Source of the DNA: an uncultured Candidatus Melainabacteria bacterium
GTDB lineage: Bacteria > Cyanobacteriota > Vampirovibrionia > Gastranaerophilales > Gastranaerophilaceae
Direction: 5' to 3'
Assembly: GCA_934718085.1 (NCBI GenBank)
Contig: CAKUZL010000004.1
Coordinates: forward strand, 101,544-165,543
Length of the DNA: 64,000 bases
Under the pieces are notes generated by a model. The model was not told where the DNA came from. It did no database searches and saw only the letters and a list, made by a program, of their open reading frames with translations. The position numbers and the translations under genes are program-made. Of the stretch, positions 45,319-53,779 are shown piece by piece (within the stretch, counting starts at the first letter, position 1; each line of letters opens with the position of its first letter).

Positions 45319-46737
45319 CTAAAATTGAAAATATAAAAATTCGGAAATTCTGTTGAAATTAAGAACCGAAAACGTCAGCAACAACAAGGTTACGAACAAA
45401 TACACTTTGTTCGGTTTGAAATTTTCGGTCAATTCGAGAGAATTTTTCATGAAAAATACGGCATAAATCGCCGGAATAAGCAAAAACAGGCTGAGTTTTA
45501 AGCTTCCGCCTTCAAACGCGAGGCGCATTTTATCGAACGCCACCGAGCCGAACCCGTTGAGACCAAACGCCGATTTCGTAAGGTACAGAGCCCTTGAAAC
45601 CGAAGCCGACCTGAAAAATATAAACCCGAAATTCAGGAAAAGAAACGTCAAAGCGACGGCGGGGATTTTTTGCAGAGCATGCCCGGAGTCATGCCAAAAT
45701 TTACGCAAACATACGGCAATACCGTGCATTGCACCCCAGAGAATAAAAGTCATGTTCGCACCGTGCCAAATTCCGGAGACCAAAAACGTAATAAACAAAT
45801 TTCTGTAAGTATTGAAAGTTCCGACTCTGCTTCCTCCGAGAGGAATGTAGACGTAATTTTTCAAAAAATTCGAAAGCGTAATATGCCATCTTCGCCAGAA
45901 TTCCGAAATATCCGCGGATTTTAAAGGAGAATTGAAGTTCGACGGCAAACTTATATTAAACAAAAGTCCTAATCCGAGCGCCATATCAGCGTATCCCGAA
46001 AAATCGAAATACAGTTGAAACGTATAGGAAACAACGCCCGTCCAAATTTCGAGAAACGAAACCGATTGAAGTCCGTCAAAAACGGTCGCGACAAAAGGCG
46101 CAAAATAATCGGCAACGACAACTTTTTTAAATAACCCTATCGAAAACAAAAACAAGCCTTTTGCCACATTTTTCGGGTTTATGAAACGATTTCGAAGATT
46201 TAAAAACTGAGGCATGACGTCGCCGTGATGAACAATCGGACCCGCAATCAATTGCGGGAAAAACGTAATAAACAAAGCGTACGTCAAAAAATCGTATTCT
46301 TTTGTCTTACCTTTGTAGCTGTCGACGAGATAAGCAATTTGTTGGAAGGTGAAAAAGCTTATGGCAAGGGGCAAAACGATATGCATATAATTAAATTCCG
46401 CACTGAAGATTTTGTTAAACGAATAAATCAAAAAGTCGAAATATTTATAATACACAAGCAAAGCAACGTTTGCGACTAATCCGAAAGCCAAAACCGCCTT
46501 TTTGTCGACTTTCAGGTTGTCGTTTCTTGAAAGCACAGCCCCGACGACGTAGTTGAAAATCATCGAAATCAAAATGAGCGGCAAATAATCGAGCTTCCAA
46601 TAAGAATAGAAAAACAAAGAAGCCGCGACAAGCCAGCCGGTTGCAGGCATAAGCAATTTTGCCTTATTCAGCAAAAAGTACACGACAAAAGTTATCGGCA
46701 GAAAAACAAACATAAATTCGAAAGAATTAAATAGCAT
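45319..46737 (-). CDS. MBOAT-family O-acyltransferase (AlgI/DltB-like)
   Basis: A 472-residue membrane-bound O-acyltransferase with about 11 membrane helices. It moves an acyl group, normally acetyl, across or to the outer face of the membrane for transfer to a surface polysaccharide. The catalytic histidine lies in SGIWHGANMTFILWGAMHG; FWRRWHITLSNFLKNYVYIPLGG is the other family signature. ATG 46737 (MLFNSFEFMFVFLPI) is the normal start; a GTG two codons upstream is possible. It overlaps the SGNH partner by 11 bp, indicating translational coupling. Confidence 0.93.
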   Translation of the reverse strand: MLFNSFEFMFVFLPITFVVYFLLNKAKLLMPATGWLVAASLFFYSYWKLDYLPLILISMIFNYVVGAVLSRNDNLKVDKKAVLAFGLVANVALLVYYKYFDFLIYSFNKIFSAEFNYMHIVLPLAISFFTFQQIAYLVDSYKGKTKEYDFLTYALFITFFPQLIAGPIVHHGDVMPQFLNLRNRFINPKNVAKGLFLFSIGLFKKVVVADYFAPFVATVFDGLQSVSFLEIWTGVVSYTFQLYFDFSGYADMALGLGLLFNISLPSNFNSPLKSADISEFWRRWHITLSNFLKNYVYIPLGGSRVGTFNTYRNLFITFLVSGIWHGANMTFILWGAMHGIAVCLRKFWHDSGHALQKIPAVALTFLFLNFGFIFFRSASVSRALYLTKSAFGLNGFGSVAFDKMRLAFEGGSLKLSLFLLIPAIYAVFFMKNSLELTENFKPNKVYLFVTLLLLTFSVLNFNRISEFLYFQF

Positions 46738-47848
46738 TTTCACCGCCTTTTATTTTGTCGACAAAATTTTTGAGTTCGGGATCTTCGAGAATGGAGACAG
46801 CAAGTTCGCAAGAGTCCGTGCGATTAATCAGGTCGATGTATTCGGAGGTTTCAAACCTTCCGATTTCCGAATTTCCGCTGTCGAAAAAGTCGATAATCAT
46901 ATTTCCGACGGTCGGAGTGACGTGTGAAATATCGAAGAAATATTGCATATCGTCACTTATCGACTCGTTCATAAAATCGGACGGATACTGAAAATCGTAA
47001 ACGGGAGCAATTTGAGTCAGGTCTTTTTTCCACTCGTAATAAGCGTTTTTGGTGTTCGGGAAGCTTGAAATCAGGTACATATCGGCAAGGTGAGTCGGCA
47101 TAACGAAAAGGTGCAGACCGACGCCTCTTTCGTCACAAACGGATTTAATTTTTCGAATTATTTCCAATTTTCCGGGGTTATAATCAAAATTTTTATATTT
47201 TATCACGTACTCAAGGACAGACATGCCGAAAATTTCGCGGTAACGTTTGTCGGGTACGGGATGCCTTGTTCCGTTAAGATTATAAACCGCACCGCCTTTG
47301 ATTTTCAGAAGATTTCTGACAAGAGTCCATACGGAATCGCGGGTCGAAGAGAACGAAAACAGCGCCGTGCAAAGTTCGGTTGTCGTCAGGTTCGGATTTT
47401 TTTCGAAAGTCGCTTTTGACTTTTCGTCAAAAACCGAACTTCCCGAAAACATTATAAAGTCGGTTCCGAGAAAAATATTTTTGACTTCGGGGTGAATTTT
47501 AAAAATTAAATCCAGCAATTCTGGATATTCTTCAATCACAATTCCACCCATAGCAAGGTTTTCCGCCTCGAGCCCGGTTACTTTTTTGAAGTAATCTCTG
47601 TCGATGGAATAGTCGGTTCTTGAGTTTCCGAGAAATACGGAGTTAATTTTTCTTTTGTCGAGTTTAAATCCGATAAGTTTGGTGACACGCTCTTGAAGTT
47701 TCGCCTCGGGCTTATATTTGGCAATTCCGCAAAACGGAAAAATGTTGTAAGGATTTACCGCAACGTTAAGCGCGGCGACACCGAGCAAAACCGTCAAAAA
47801 CGCCGAAATCAAGCATATATTGAATTTTTTATACGACTTTTTTTCCAT
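46727..47848 (-). CDS. SGNH-like O-acetylation partner of the MBOAT protein (DltD/AlgX-like)
   Basis: A 373-residue protein with one N-terminal membrane anchor (about residues 10-30) and an extracytoplasmic hydrolase-like domain. SGNH block I appears as FLGNSRTDYSI (the Ser nucleophile equivalent), block II as AMGG, and the C-terminal catalytic pair as FDISHVT (Asp-x-x-His). Proteins of this kind work next to MBOAT acyltransferases to place acetyl groups on alginate, cellulose or other polymers. The gene order (TPR, SGNH, MBOAT) and the overlap with MBOAT support this. The polysaccharide acceptor is unknown. Confidence 0.8.
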   Translation of the reverse strand: MEKKSYKKFNICLISAFLTVLLGVAALNVAVNPYNIFPFCGIAKYKPEAKLQERVTKLIGFKLDKRKINSVFLGNSRTDYSIDRDYFKKVTGLEAENLAMGGIVIEEYPELLDLIFKIHPEVKNIFLGTDFIMFSGSSVFDEKSKATFEKNPNLTTTELCTALFSFSSTRDSVWTLVRNLLKIKGGAVYNLNGTRHPVPDKRYREIFGMSVLEYVIKYKNFDYNPGKLEIIRKIKSVCDERGVGLHLFVMPTHLADMYLISSFPNTKNAYYEWKKDLTQIAPVYDFQYPSDFMNESISDDMQYFFDISHVTPTVGNMIIDFFDSGNSEIGRFETSEYIDLINRTDSCELAVSILEDPELKNFVDKIKGGENAI

Positions 47849-47853
47849 GAGTA

Positions 47854-49263
47854 TTATTTTTTCGAGAAAAATCCGAATATTTTATCCAAAAGTCCTTCTT
47901 CTTCTCCCGATTCGTCACCGGAGTTCGCAAGTTTAGCCAGTTTGTGTTTTATAAGTTCCGCTTCCGTACCTACGGGTGCGTTTTCAAGATATTTTTCGTA
48001 ATATGACTTCGCTGTGCCGGGGCGTTTCATTTTTTCGTATGTTTTTCCGCACTTAAGAAATATTTCCGGGTTTCGAGAGAAATCGGCAGCTTTTTTGAAA
48101 TATTCCAACGCCGTGGAATACTCACCGATATCAAAGTAAAAATCGCCGACTTTCAGGTAAGCTTTTTCGTCTTTCGGGCAAAGGGTTATGAGTTTTTCGT
48201 AAAACTCGTTGGCGGTGTGTCTTTCGCCGGTTGCTTCACAAAGGCGAATGATATCTTTGATTGTTTCGATATTTTCGGAGTTTTTGTTGTATGCATACAT
48301 AAATTCGTGCATGGCACGTTCGTTTGCGCCTTTTGCAACGAACATCCGAGCGCGATTGATGTGTTCGCCTTCGATATCGTTCTTTTGCGCACAAATCATC
48401 GAACGCATTTGATACACAAGCGGATTTTGAGGCGCAGCTTTCGCATACAAATCAATCATTTCCGAGCATTTATCAAAATCTTTTTTGTTGAAATAATATT
48501 CCGCGGAAAGCTTCAAATACTCGGGATTGTTCTTCTCGGGGAATTTTTCCAATAATTCGAACGCTTTTTCGTTTTCGTTTTTCGACAAAAGAATTTTTAT
48601 TTTAAGAAAATCAGAAACCGCGTATTTTTCGGCTTTTTCCAGTTCACCCGTTTCAAGCAGAAGCCTTGCGTAAAGTTCTTTTATCGTATCGTTGTCTTTA
48701 AAAACGGTCAAACCTTTTTCGAGAACCGCGATTGCGGAGAATTTGTCGTTTTGCCCCAAATACAAATCAGCTATTTTGAGAAACAATTCCTCTTTCGGAT
48801 GTTTTTCGACCGATTTGTAATAGGTGTCTATGGCGTTCGTAAATTTCCCGGTAAATTCGTAAGCCTTTGCCAACAAAAATTCGGCTTCGAATTTTTCTTC
48901 TTCGTCCGTTGTAGAGTCAACGGCTTTTTTGTAATCGGCAATCGCCTGATCGGGTTGGCTGTTCAGGGTTTTGACCTTTGCTCGCGTTAAATAATAACGA
49001 TATCTGTCGGTATGGTTATAAATATCCTGGAGTTCGGAATACCCGATAATGTTGCCCGGATCAAGCTCGATAAGCCTTTCGAAATAAGTTTTCGCCTCGT
49101 CGTCATTGCCCGTCACGCGCGCCGCAAGAGCCGTTTTTTCGACAAACCTCGCGTCATTTTGATTTTGGTCATAATTATTTTTCAAAAATTCGTATGCCTG
49201 CTCATATTCTTCTTTATCGTAAAGCATTTGAGCGTGCTCGAGAACCGACTCGATATTTGCCAT
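47854..49263 (-). CDS. TPR-repeat protein, first gene of the O-acetylation operon
   Basis: A 469-residue all-helical protein made of about ten tetratricopeptide repeats, for example EYEQAYEFLKNNY, DEAKTYFERLIELDPGN and YSTALEYFKKAADFSRNPE. There is no signal peptide, so it is probably cytoplasmic, scaffolding an assembly complex. The SGNH gene starts 5 bp after its stop. GGAGGAAT precedes the ATG and an extended -10 promoter lies upstream. Confidence 0.85.
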   Translation of the reverse strand: MANIESVLEHAQMLYDKEEYEQAYEFLKNNYDQNQNDARFVEKTALAARVTGNDDEAKTYFERLIELDPGNIIGYSELQDIYNHTDRYRYYLTRAKVKTLNSQPDQAIADYKKAVDSTTDEEEKFEAEFLLAKAYEFTGKFTNAIDTYYKSVEKHPKEELFLKIADLYLGQNDKFSAIAVLEKGLTVFKDNDTIKELYARLLLETGELEKAEKYAVSDFLKIKILLSKNENEKAFELLEKFPEKNNPEYLKLSAEYYFNKKDFDKCSEMIDLYAKAAPQNPLVYQMRSMICAQKNDIEGEHINRARMFVAKGANERAMHEFMYAYNKNSENIETIKDIIRLCEATGERHTANEFYEKLITLCPKDEKAYLKVGDFYFDIGEYSTALEYFKKAADFSRNPEIFLKCGKTYEKMKRPGTAKSYYEKYLENAPVGTEAELIKHKLAKLANSGDESGEEEGLLDKIFGFFSKK

Positions 49264-49304
49264 AGATTCCTCCGTATTTACAGACTTTATTCACAATTTT
49301 TTTC

Positions 49305-49313
49305 ATTATAACA
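49305..49313 (-). promoter_or_regulatory. Extended -10 promoter of the TPR-SGNH-MBOAT operon
   Basis: TGTTATAAT on the minus strand: a TGn extension in front of a perfect TATAAT, which can work without a -35. The leader is about 35 bases and has a GGAGG site. Confidence 0.6.
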
Positions 49314-49322
49314 CAAACAAAT

Positions 49323-50714
49323 TTATATAAATATCTCCGGTCGGACTTGAATTTCAAACGTCCTGTTCCACGGAAACGAGTACGAAAATCGAGTGTTGAT
49401 GTCCAAAAAACCGGCAACTTTTTTTTCGTAAGGCAAAAACATTTGAGCCAAAACCGAACTTTCGGGAAGAGGAGCCCCCGTTTTTCTTATATTTGCCTGA
49501 TAAGCCCAATCATCAAGAAATCTGACCGATTGAAGAATTTTAAACGCATCATCGTTGTACGTTCCGTTTTTCTTCGAGAAAAATTTAACTAAAGCGACGC
49601 AAACTGCACCCCCGAGAGTGTTTCCCGTCGTGTTCCACGCGGAATACCCGTAAAAATTACGATAATCCGTTTCAAAAACAGCGTTTACAAAACCGTTGTC
49701 GGCTCCGTTGGCGTTTGCAATATCCGCGTAAAAACAGGGGGGTTCGACCTTTTCGAAATTGCCCGAAAACTCCTCGTTTCGAATTTCGAAAACAAGCTCG
49801 CCCTGTTCGTTTTCAAAATTATTAACATACATGACCAAATCCGCGCAAGCCTCATCGTCTGCGATTTTTGCCCCCGCGCGACAAACTTGTGTTTCGACGG
49901 AATTCTTGACCGAAATATCCTCGTATCGCGAAAATTTTTGAATACTTTTCGGGAAAACATACTTCGGAAAAATTTTCGCTGCTCCGAACCGACTTGAAAA
50001 ACATTTTGCCAAAAGACTCTCCGGGAGTTCGTCGGCACCGGTTTCGATTTTTATGTTACCCGAATTTTGAGCAATTTCAGCCAACAATTCGGCTTCTTTT
50101 ATATTAAATCCGAACTTCGCGCAATCGTCTTTTGTAAATATCAAATAATCGAATACTCCTGTTTTTGCGCACTCCGCAAGAATTTTGTTTATCTCGAAAT
50201 TCCGTTTTCTCGTGTTCAGATAATCGGTTAAAATTTCTTCGGGAATATCCGGTAAATCGTAAGTTTCTCCAAGCTTTTCGGACTTGTGAGACAAATAAGA
50301 ATACCTGAAAATTTTCTTGCCGAAATCTTTCCAGTAATCTTTTTCTTCTTCGTTTATATTGTTGTCGGAAATTCTCATAATACTCGAAAAAACAAACGTT
50401 TTTCCCGAAAAGTTTTCGCAAAACCGCTTCAATTTTTCGACACGATTTTTCAAAAATTCGAACGAATAATCAACTCTTCTCGAGGGGATAAGACCTCCGT
50501 AAAGCAGCGTATCCGCACTGATAACGGCATAATCGGCATCCGTATTGTTTTCAAGAAACCCGAAAAGCGCGTCAACATCGGCGTTGCGTGTCAAATCTCC
50601 GAAAAATTTTCGTTCGGGTAAAATAAGCTCACACTCGTCGTCTATGTTTGCACACATTTTCGGAAAATCGTAACAAACCGGACGATTATCGATTGTTATC
50701 ATCAAAATTTTCAC
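49323..50714 (-). CDS. DUF4127 family protein
   Basis: A 463-residue protein starting MKILMITIDNRPVCYDFP, the characteristic N-terminus of DUF4127 proteins (a hydrophobic strand, then D-x-RP). Other typical segments are DADYAVISADTLLYGGLIPSR, FSSIMRIS and SAWNTTGNTLGGAV. The function of the family is not established; residues of this kind suggest a binding site for a charged ligand, perhaps a sugar. The start is GTG 50714 with AAGGAG 8 bases before it. It follows the transporter gene and its terminator on the same strand. Confidence 0.8.
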   Translation of the reverse strand: MKILMITIDNRPVCYDFPKMCANIDDECELILPERKFFGDLTRNADVDALFGFLENNTDADYAVISADTLLYGGLIPSRRVDYSFEFLKNRVEKLKRFCENFSGKTFVFSSIMRISDNNINEEEKDYWKDFGKKIFRYSYLSHKSEKLGETYDLPDIPEEILTDYLNTRKRNFEINKILAECAKTGVFDYLIFTKDDCAKFGFNIKEAELLAEIAQNSGNIKIETGADELPESLLAKCFSSRFGAAKIFPKYVFPKSIQKFSRYEDISVKNSVETQVCRAGAKIADDEACADLVMYVNNFENEQGELVFEIRNEEFSGNFEKVEPPCFYADIANANGADNGFVNAVFETDYRNFYGYSAWNTTGNTLGGAVCVALVKFFSKKNGTYNDDAFKILQSVRFLDDWAYQANIRKTGAPLPESSVLAQMFLPYEKKVAGFLDINTRFSYSFPWNRTFEIQVRPEIFI

Positions 50715-50728
50715 AACACATGCTCCTT

Positions 50729-50760
50729 AAAAAGGAACGCCGGGAAGTCCCGACGTTCCT
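50729..50760 (-). terminator. Terminator after the GlpT/UhpT-type transporter gene
   Basis: Arms 50733-50745 and 50748-50760 (13 bp with one mismatch, AGGAACG...CGTTCCT), followed on the minus strand by five T. It lies between the transporter stop and the DUF4127 ribosome binding site. Confidence 0.85.
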
Positions 50761-50769
50761 AAAATAATT

Positions 50770-52149
50770 TTATTTTTTGGACTCTTTTCGTAACAGAATT
50801 ACGCAAATCGAAAGCGCAATCAATGCCGAGACGAACCACAGCACGAAAGCTCCGTCCCAAGAATATTTATCGATAATAAAGCCCGTACCCGCTCCCGAAA
50901 TGACAGCACCGATGTAACCGAACATTCCGCAAAATCCGGTAACGGCGGAAGCCACTTTTTTGGAACTCGATTCAACCGCCGACAACCCGCCGATTAACAC
51001 CTGAGGACCGCAGGTAAAAATACCGATGCAGGAAATGTAAATATAATCCGACAAAGAGGTCGAGTAAAATTTAAAAAGAACTATCGACAGCGCCAAAAGC
51101 GAAAGGCAAAGTATATTTACGGGAGCTCTTTTGCCCTTGAACAATATATCCGAAACAACACCGGCACCGATGGTTCCGATCACCCCGACCAACGGAAGGA
51201 AACTCAATCGATTCGAAGCATCCGCGAGTTGCAAACCTCTGACGTCGACGAGATATTTCGTAATCCAGTCGATAGTACCGTATCTTACGACATAAACGAA
51301 AACGTACGCCAAAGCCAAAAGCCAAACCATGGGATTTTTCAAAATGTATTTTACGAAAATTTCAAAATACGACATGTGCGCGTTTTCGTCGCAAGAAGTT
51401 TGTTCGGGTTGAGGTTCGACATAATCGGGATCTTTATATTTTTCGATATCGGGAAGTCCGATTGACGAGGGTTTATCCTGCAAATTTTTATAAAAGAACC
51501 AACAGAAAATCATCGCAAAAACTGCGGGAACATAGAAAGCCGACTGCCAACCGTATTTGGTTATCAGCCATCCCGAAAAAATGACGCTCAGATACGTTCC
51601 GATTTCGTGCGAAGACGACCAAAGCGACCATTTGATACCGCGTTCTTTATTTGAAAACCAGTAAGAAAGATTTTTTGCTATCGGAGGAAAGCCCATAGAT
51701 TGGAACCATCCGTTAAGCCCCCAAAAGAATGCCATGGAATAAAGCAAAACGGGAAATTTCCAGACTTGAAGCGACGGAGAAATAAAATCCGCACATAAAA
51801 CGAACAAAAGGTTTGCCAATGCCGAAATAAACAGCGCCGTAGGCAAAATACGTTTTGCGTTTGTGTTGTCGGCAATAACGCCGTTGATGAACTTACCGAA
51901 AGCGTAGGTCAGATACAAAGCACTGCCCAAAAGTCCGAGCTCGGTATTTGAAAAGCCCAAATCCTGCTGAATTGAAGGAAGAGCGACGGCGATATTTTTT
52001 CTGCAAAGATAAAAAACAATGTATCCGAAAAACATCGAGAGAAAAATCCTCATCCGCCAACGGGCGTATGTTTTGTCGATTTTAATCTTGTTTTGAAGCG
52101 GTTCCGCACAAGGGGGCTCTTTGTAAAAATTTTTCAAACAATTCAGCAC
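50770..52149 (-). CDS. Major facilitator transporter, organophosphate:phosphate antiporter family (GlpT/UhpT/UhpC type)
   Basis: About 459 residues with 12 membrane helices. The signature YIVFYLCRKNIAVALPSIQQDLGFS in TM1-2 and the WFSNKERGIKWSLWSSSHEIGTYLS segment are typical of sugar-phosphate and glycerol-3-phosphate exchangers. The substrate is probably a phosphorylated sugar or glycerol phosphate taken up in exchange for phosphate. The start is GTG 52149, with GGAAAGGA 7 bases before it; a TTG at 52176 is the alternative. It is divergent from gdhA. Confidence 0.9.
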   Translation of the reverse strand: MLNCLKNFYKEPPCAEPLQNKIKIDKTYARWRMRIFLSMFFGYIVFYLCRKNIAVALPSIQQDLGFSNTELGLLGSALYLTYAFGKFINGVIADNTNAKRILPTALFISALANLLFVLCADFISPSLQVWKFPVLLYSMAFFWGLNGWFQSMGFPPIAKNLSYWFSNKERGIKWSLWSSSHEIGTYLSVIFSGWLITKYGWQSAFYVPAVFAMIFCWFFYKNLQDKPSSIGLPDIEKYKDPDYVEPQPEQTSCDENAHMSYFEIFVKYILKNPMVWLLALAYVFVYVVRYGTIDWITKYLVDVRGLQLADASNRLSFLPLVGVIGTIGAGVVSDILFKGKRAPVNILCLSLLALSIVLFKFYSTSLSDYIYISCIGIFTCGPQVLIGGLSAVESSSKKVASAVTGFCGMFGYIGAVISGAGTGFIIDKYSWDGAFVLWFVSALIALSICVILLRKESKK

Positions 52150-52252
52150 GGGTAAATCCTTTCCATAATTCGGCAACCGCCGATCTGCTTATATAAAAAA
52201 AATTATTACACAAAAACGGAATATTCAAAAGTTTGTTGCATAAGTAAATGAA

Positions 52253-52275
52253 GTTTTGTAAAGATAATACAAAAC
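52253..52275. promoter_or_regulatory. Operator-like dyad between the transporter and gdhA
   Basis: GTTTTGTA (52253-52260), 7-base spacer, TACAAAAC (52268-52275): a perfect 8-bp inverted repeat in the divergent region. It resembles the NtcA core GTA-n8-TAC but with one base fewer in the spacer. Confidence 0.4.
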
Positions 52276-52296
52276 CGGTATTTTTTTTTAAAAAAT

Positions 52297-52325
52297 TTGC
52301 AAAGAAGCGGCAAATATTATATAAA
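52297..52325 (+). promoter_or_regulatory. gdhA promoter
   Basis: -35 TTGCAA (52297-52302), exactly 17-bp spacer, -10 TATAAA (52320-52325). The leader is about 28 bases and includes a CGGAG ribosome binding site. Confidence 0.65.
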
Positions 52326-52359
52326 AATAACATGAAATTAAGATAATCGGAGAAAAAAG

Positions 52360-53712
52360 ATGGCATTTTATGCGGAAAGAGTTTTGAACTCGATAACGGA
52401 CAAAAACGAACACGAAAAAGAATACATTCAGGCGGTGAAGGAGGTTTTGGAAACAATATCTCCCGTTTTGGAAAAACACCCTGAATACGAAAAACTGGCG
52501 ATTTTGGAGAGAATGTGTGAACCCGAAAGGATAATAACATTCAGAGTACCCTGGGTGAACGATAACGGCGAAATTATCGTAAACAGAGGTTACAGAGTCC
52601 AATTCAGCTCGTTGATAGGACCGTACAAAGGCGGGCTCAGATTTCACCCGAGCGTAAACCAAAGCGTGATGAAGTTTTTGGCATTCGAACAAATTTTCAA
52701 AAACGCGCTTACGACACTTCCCATAGGCGGAGGCAAAGGCGGAAGCGACTTTGACCCGAAAGGCAAATCCGACGCCGAAATAATGAGGTTTTGCCAAAGC
52801 TTTATGAGCGAACTTTACCGTCATATCGGGCAGGACGTCGACGTTCCGGCGGGTGACATCGGAGTCGGAGCAAGAGAAATCGGATATTTGTTCGGGCAAT
52901 ACAAAAAACTGAAAAACGCTTACGAAGGCGGCGTTTTGACCGGGAAAGGTCTCTCGTACGGAGGCTCGCTCGCAAGAACCGAAGCAACCGGATACGGTTT
53001 GATTTATTTCATGAGAGAAATGCTCAAAGCCTCGGGAAATCAATCTTTGAAAGGCAAAACAGTGACAATTTCGGGCTCGGGCAACGTTGCAATTTACGCC
53101 TGCAAAAAAGCCGTCGAATACGGTGCAAAAGTCGTAGCGATGAGTGATTCGCAAGGTTGTGTATACGACGAAAACGGTATCGACATCGAGCTTGTTCGTA
53201 AAATCAAAGAAGTAAAACGCGGACGACTGAAAGAATACCTCGAAACGCACAAAAACGCTGTATTTACGGAACGTAAAGACGAAAATTCTCCCGTCTGGAC
53301 AATAAAAACCGACATTGCGTTACCTTGTGCAACTCAAAACGAATTAACGTTAAACTCGGCGAAAAGACTTGTCGAAAACGGCGTTCTTGCCGTCGGAGAA
53401 GGTGCAAACATGCCTTGTACGCAGGAAGCAACCGACTATCTGCTCTCGAAAGGAGTTCTCGTAGCTCCCGCAAAAGCCGCAAACGCAGGCGGAGTCGCAA
53501 CTTCGGCAATAGAAATGTCTCAAAACAGCATGAGATTTTACTATACGTTCGAAGAAGTCGACAAAAAGCTCGATTGCATTATGACCTGTATTTTCAGGGC
53601 ATGCAAAGAGGCTTCGGAAAAATACGGATGCCCCGGCAATTACGTTGCGGGAGCGAACATCGCCGCATTCACGAAACTTGCCGAAGCCATGAAAGCTCAG
53701 GGTGTGGTTTAA
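52360..53712 (+). CDS. gdhA: NADP-type glutamate dehydrogenase
   Basis: GdhA assimilates ammonia into glutamate. The 450-residue protein has the catalytic lysine motif GPYKGGLRFHPSVN, GGGKGGSDFDPKGKSD, VPAGDIGVGAREIGYLFG, and a Rossmann domain with VTISGSGNVAIYACKKA. The length matches hexameric bacterial NADP-dependent enzymes. It is a single gene with its own promoter and a bidirectional terminator, divergent from a GlpT-type transporter. Confidence 0.97.
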   Translation: MAFYAERVLNSITDKNEHEKEYIQAVKEVLETISPVLEKHPEYEKLAILERMCEPERIITFRVPWVNDNGEIIVNRGYRVQFSSLIGPYKGGLRFHPSVNQSVMKFLAFEQIFKNALTTLPIGGGKGGSDFDPKGKSDAEIMRFCQSFMSELYRHIGQDVDVPAGDIGVGAREIGYLFGQYKKLKNAYEGGVLTGKGLSYGGSLARTEATGYGLIYFMREMLKASGNQSLKGKTVTISGSGNVAIYACKKAVEYGAKVVAMSDSQGCVYDENGIDIELVRKIKEVKRGRLKEYLETHKNAVFTERKDENSPVWTIKTDIALPCATQNELTLNSAKRLVENGVLAVGEGANMPCTQEATDYLLSKGVLVAPAKAANAGGVATSAIEMSQNSMRFYYTFEEVDKKLDCIMTCIFRACKEASEKYGCPGNYVAGANIAAFTKLAEAMKAQGVV

Positions 53713-53730
53713 AACGACAAAACAACCGAC

Positions 53731-53759
53731 AAAAAGCGGGCTTTAAAACCCGCTTTTTT
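53731..53759 (+). terminator. Terminator after gdhA, bidirectional
   Basis: AAAAAGCGGG (53731-53740) pairs with CCCGCTTTTT (53749-53758) across an 8-base loop, and T tracts form on either strand. It also serves the convergent rseP gene. Confidence 0.9.
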
Positions 53760-53779
53760 GATGCATAAATCGTTAATCG

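Noticed and set aside
49257..49413. Other long minus- and plus-strand ORFs inside rpoB, rpoC2, fusA, uvrA and SNF2 genes
   Set aside because: They are shadows of strongly conserved genes, with Arg/Ser/Phe-rich composition and no family motif.
52253..52275. HLR1 site upstream of gdhA
   Set aside because: Only one TTTGTAAA octamer is present, and no second unit lies 10 bp away; the element is an inverted, not a direct, repeat.
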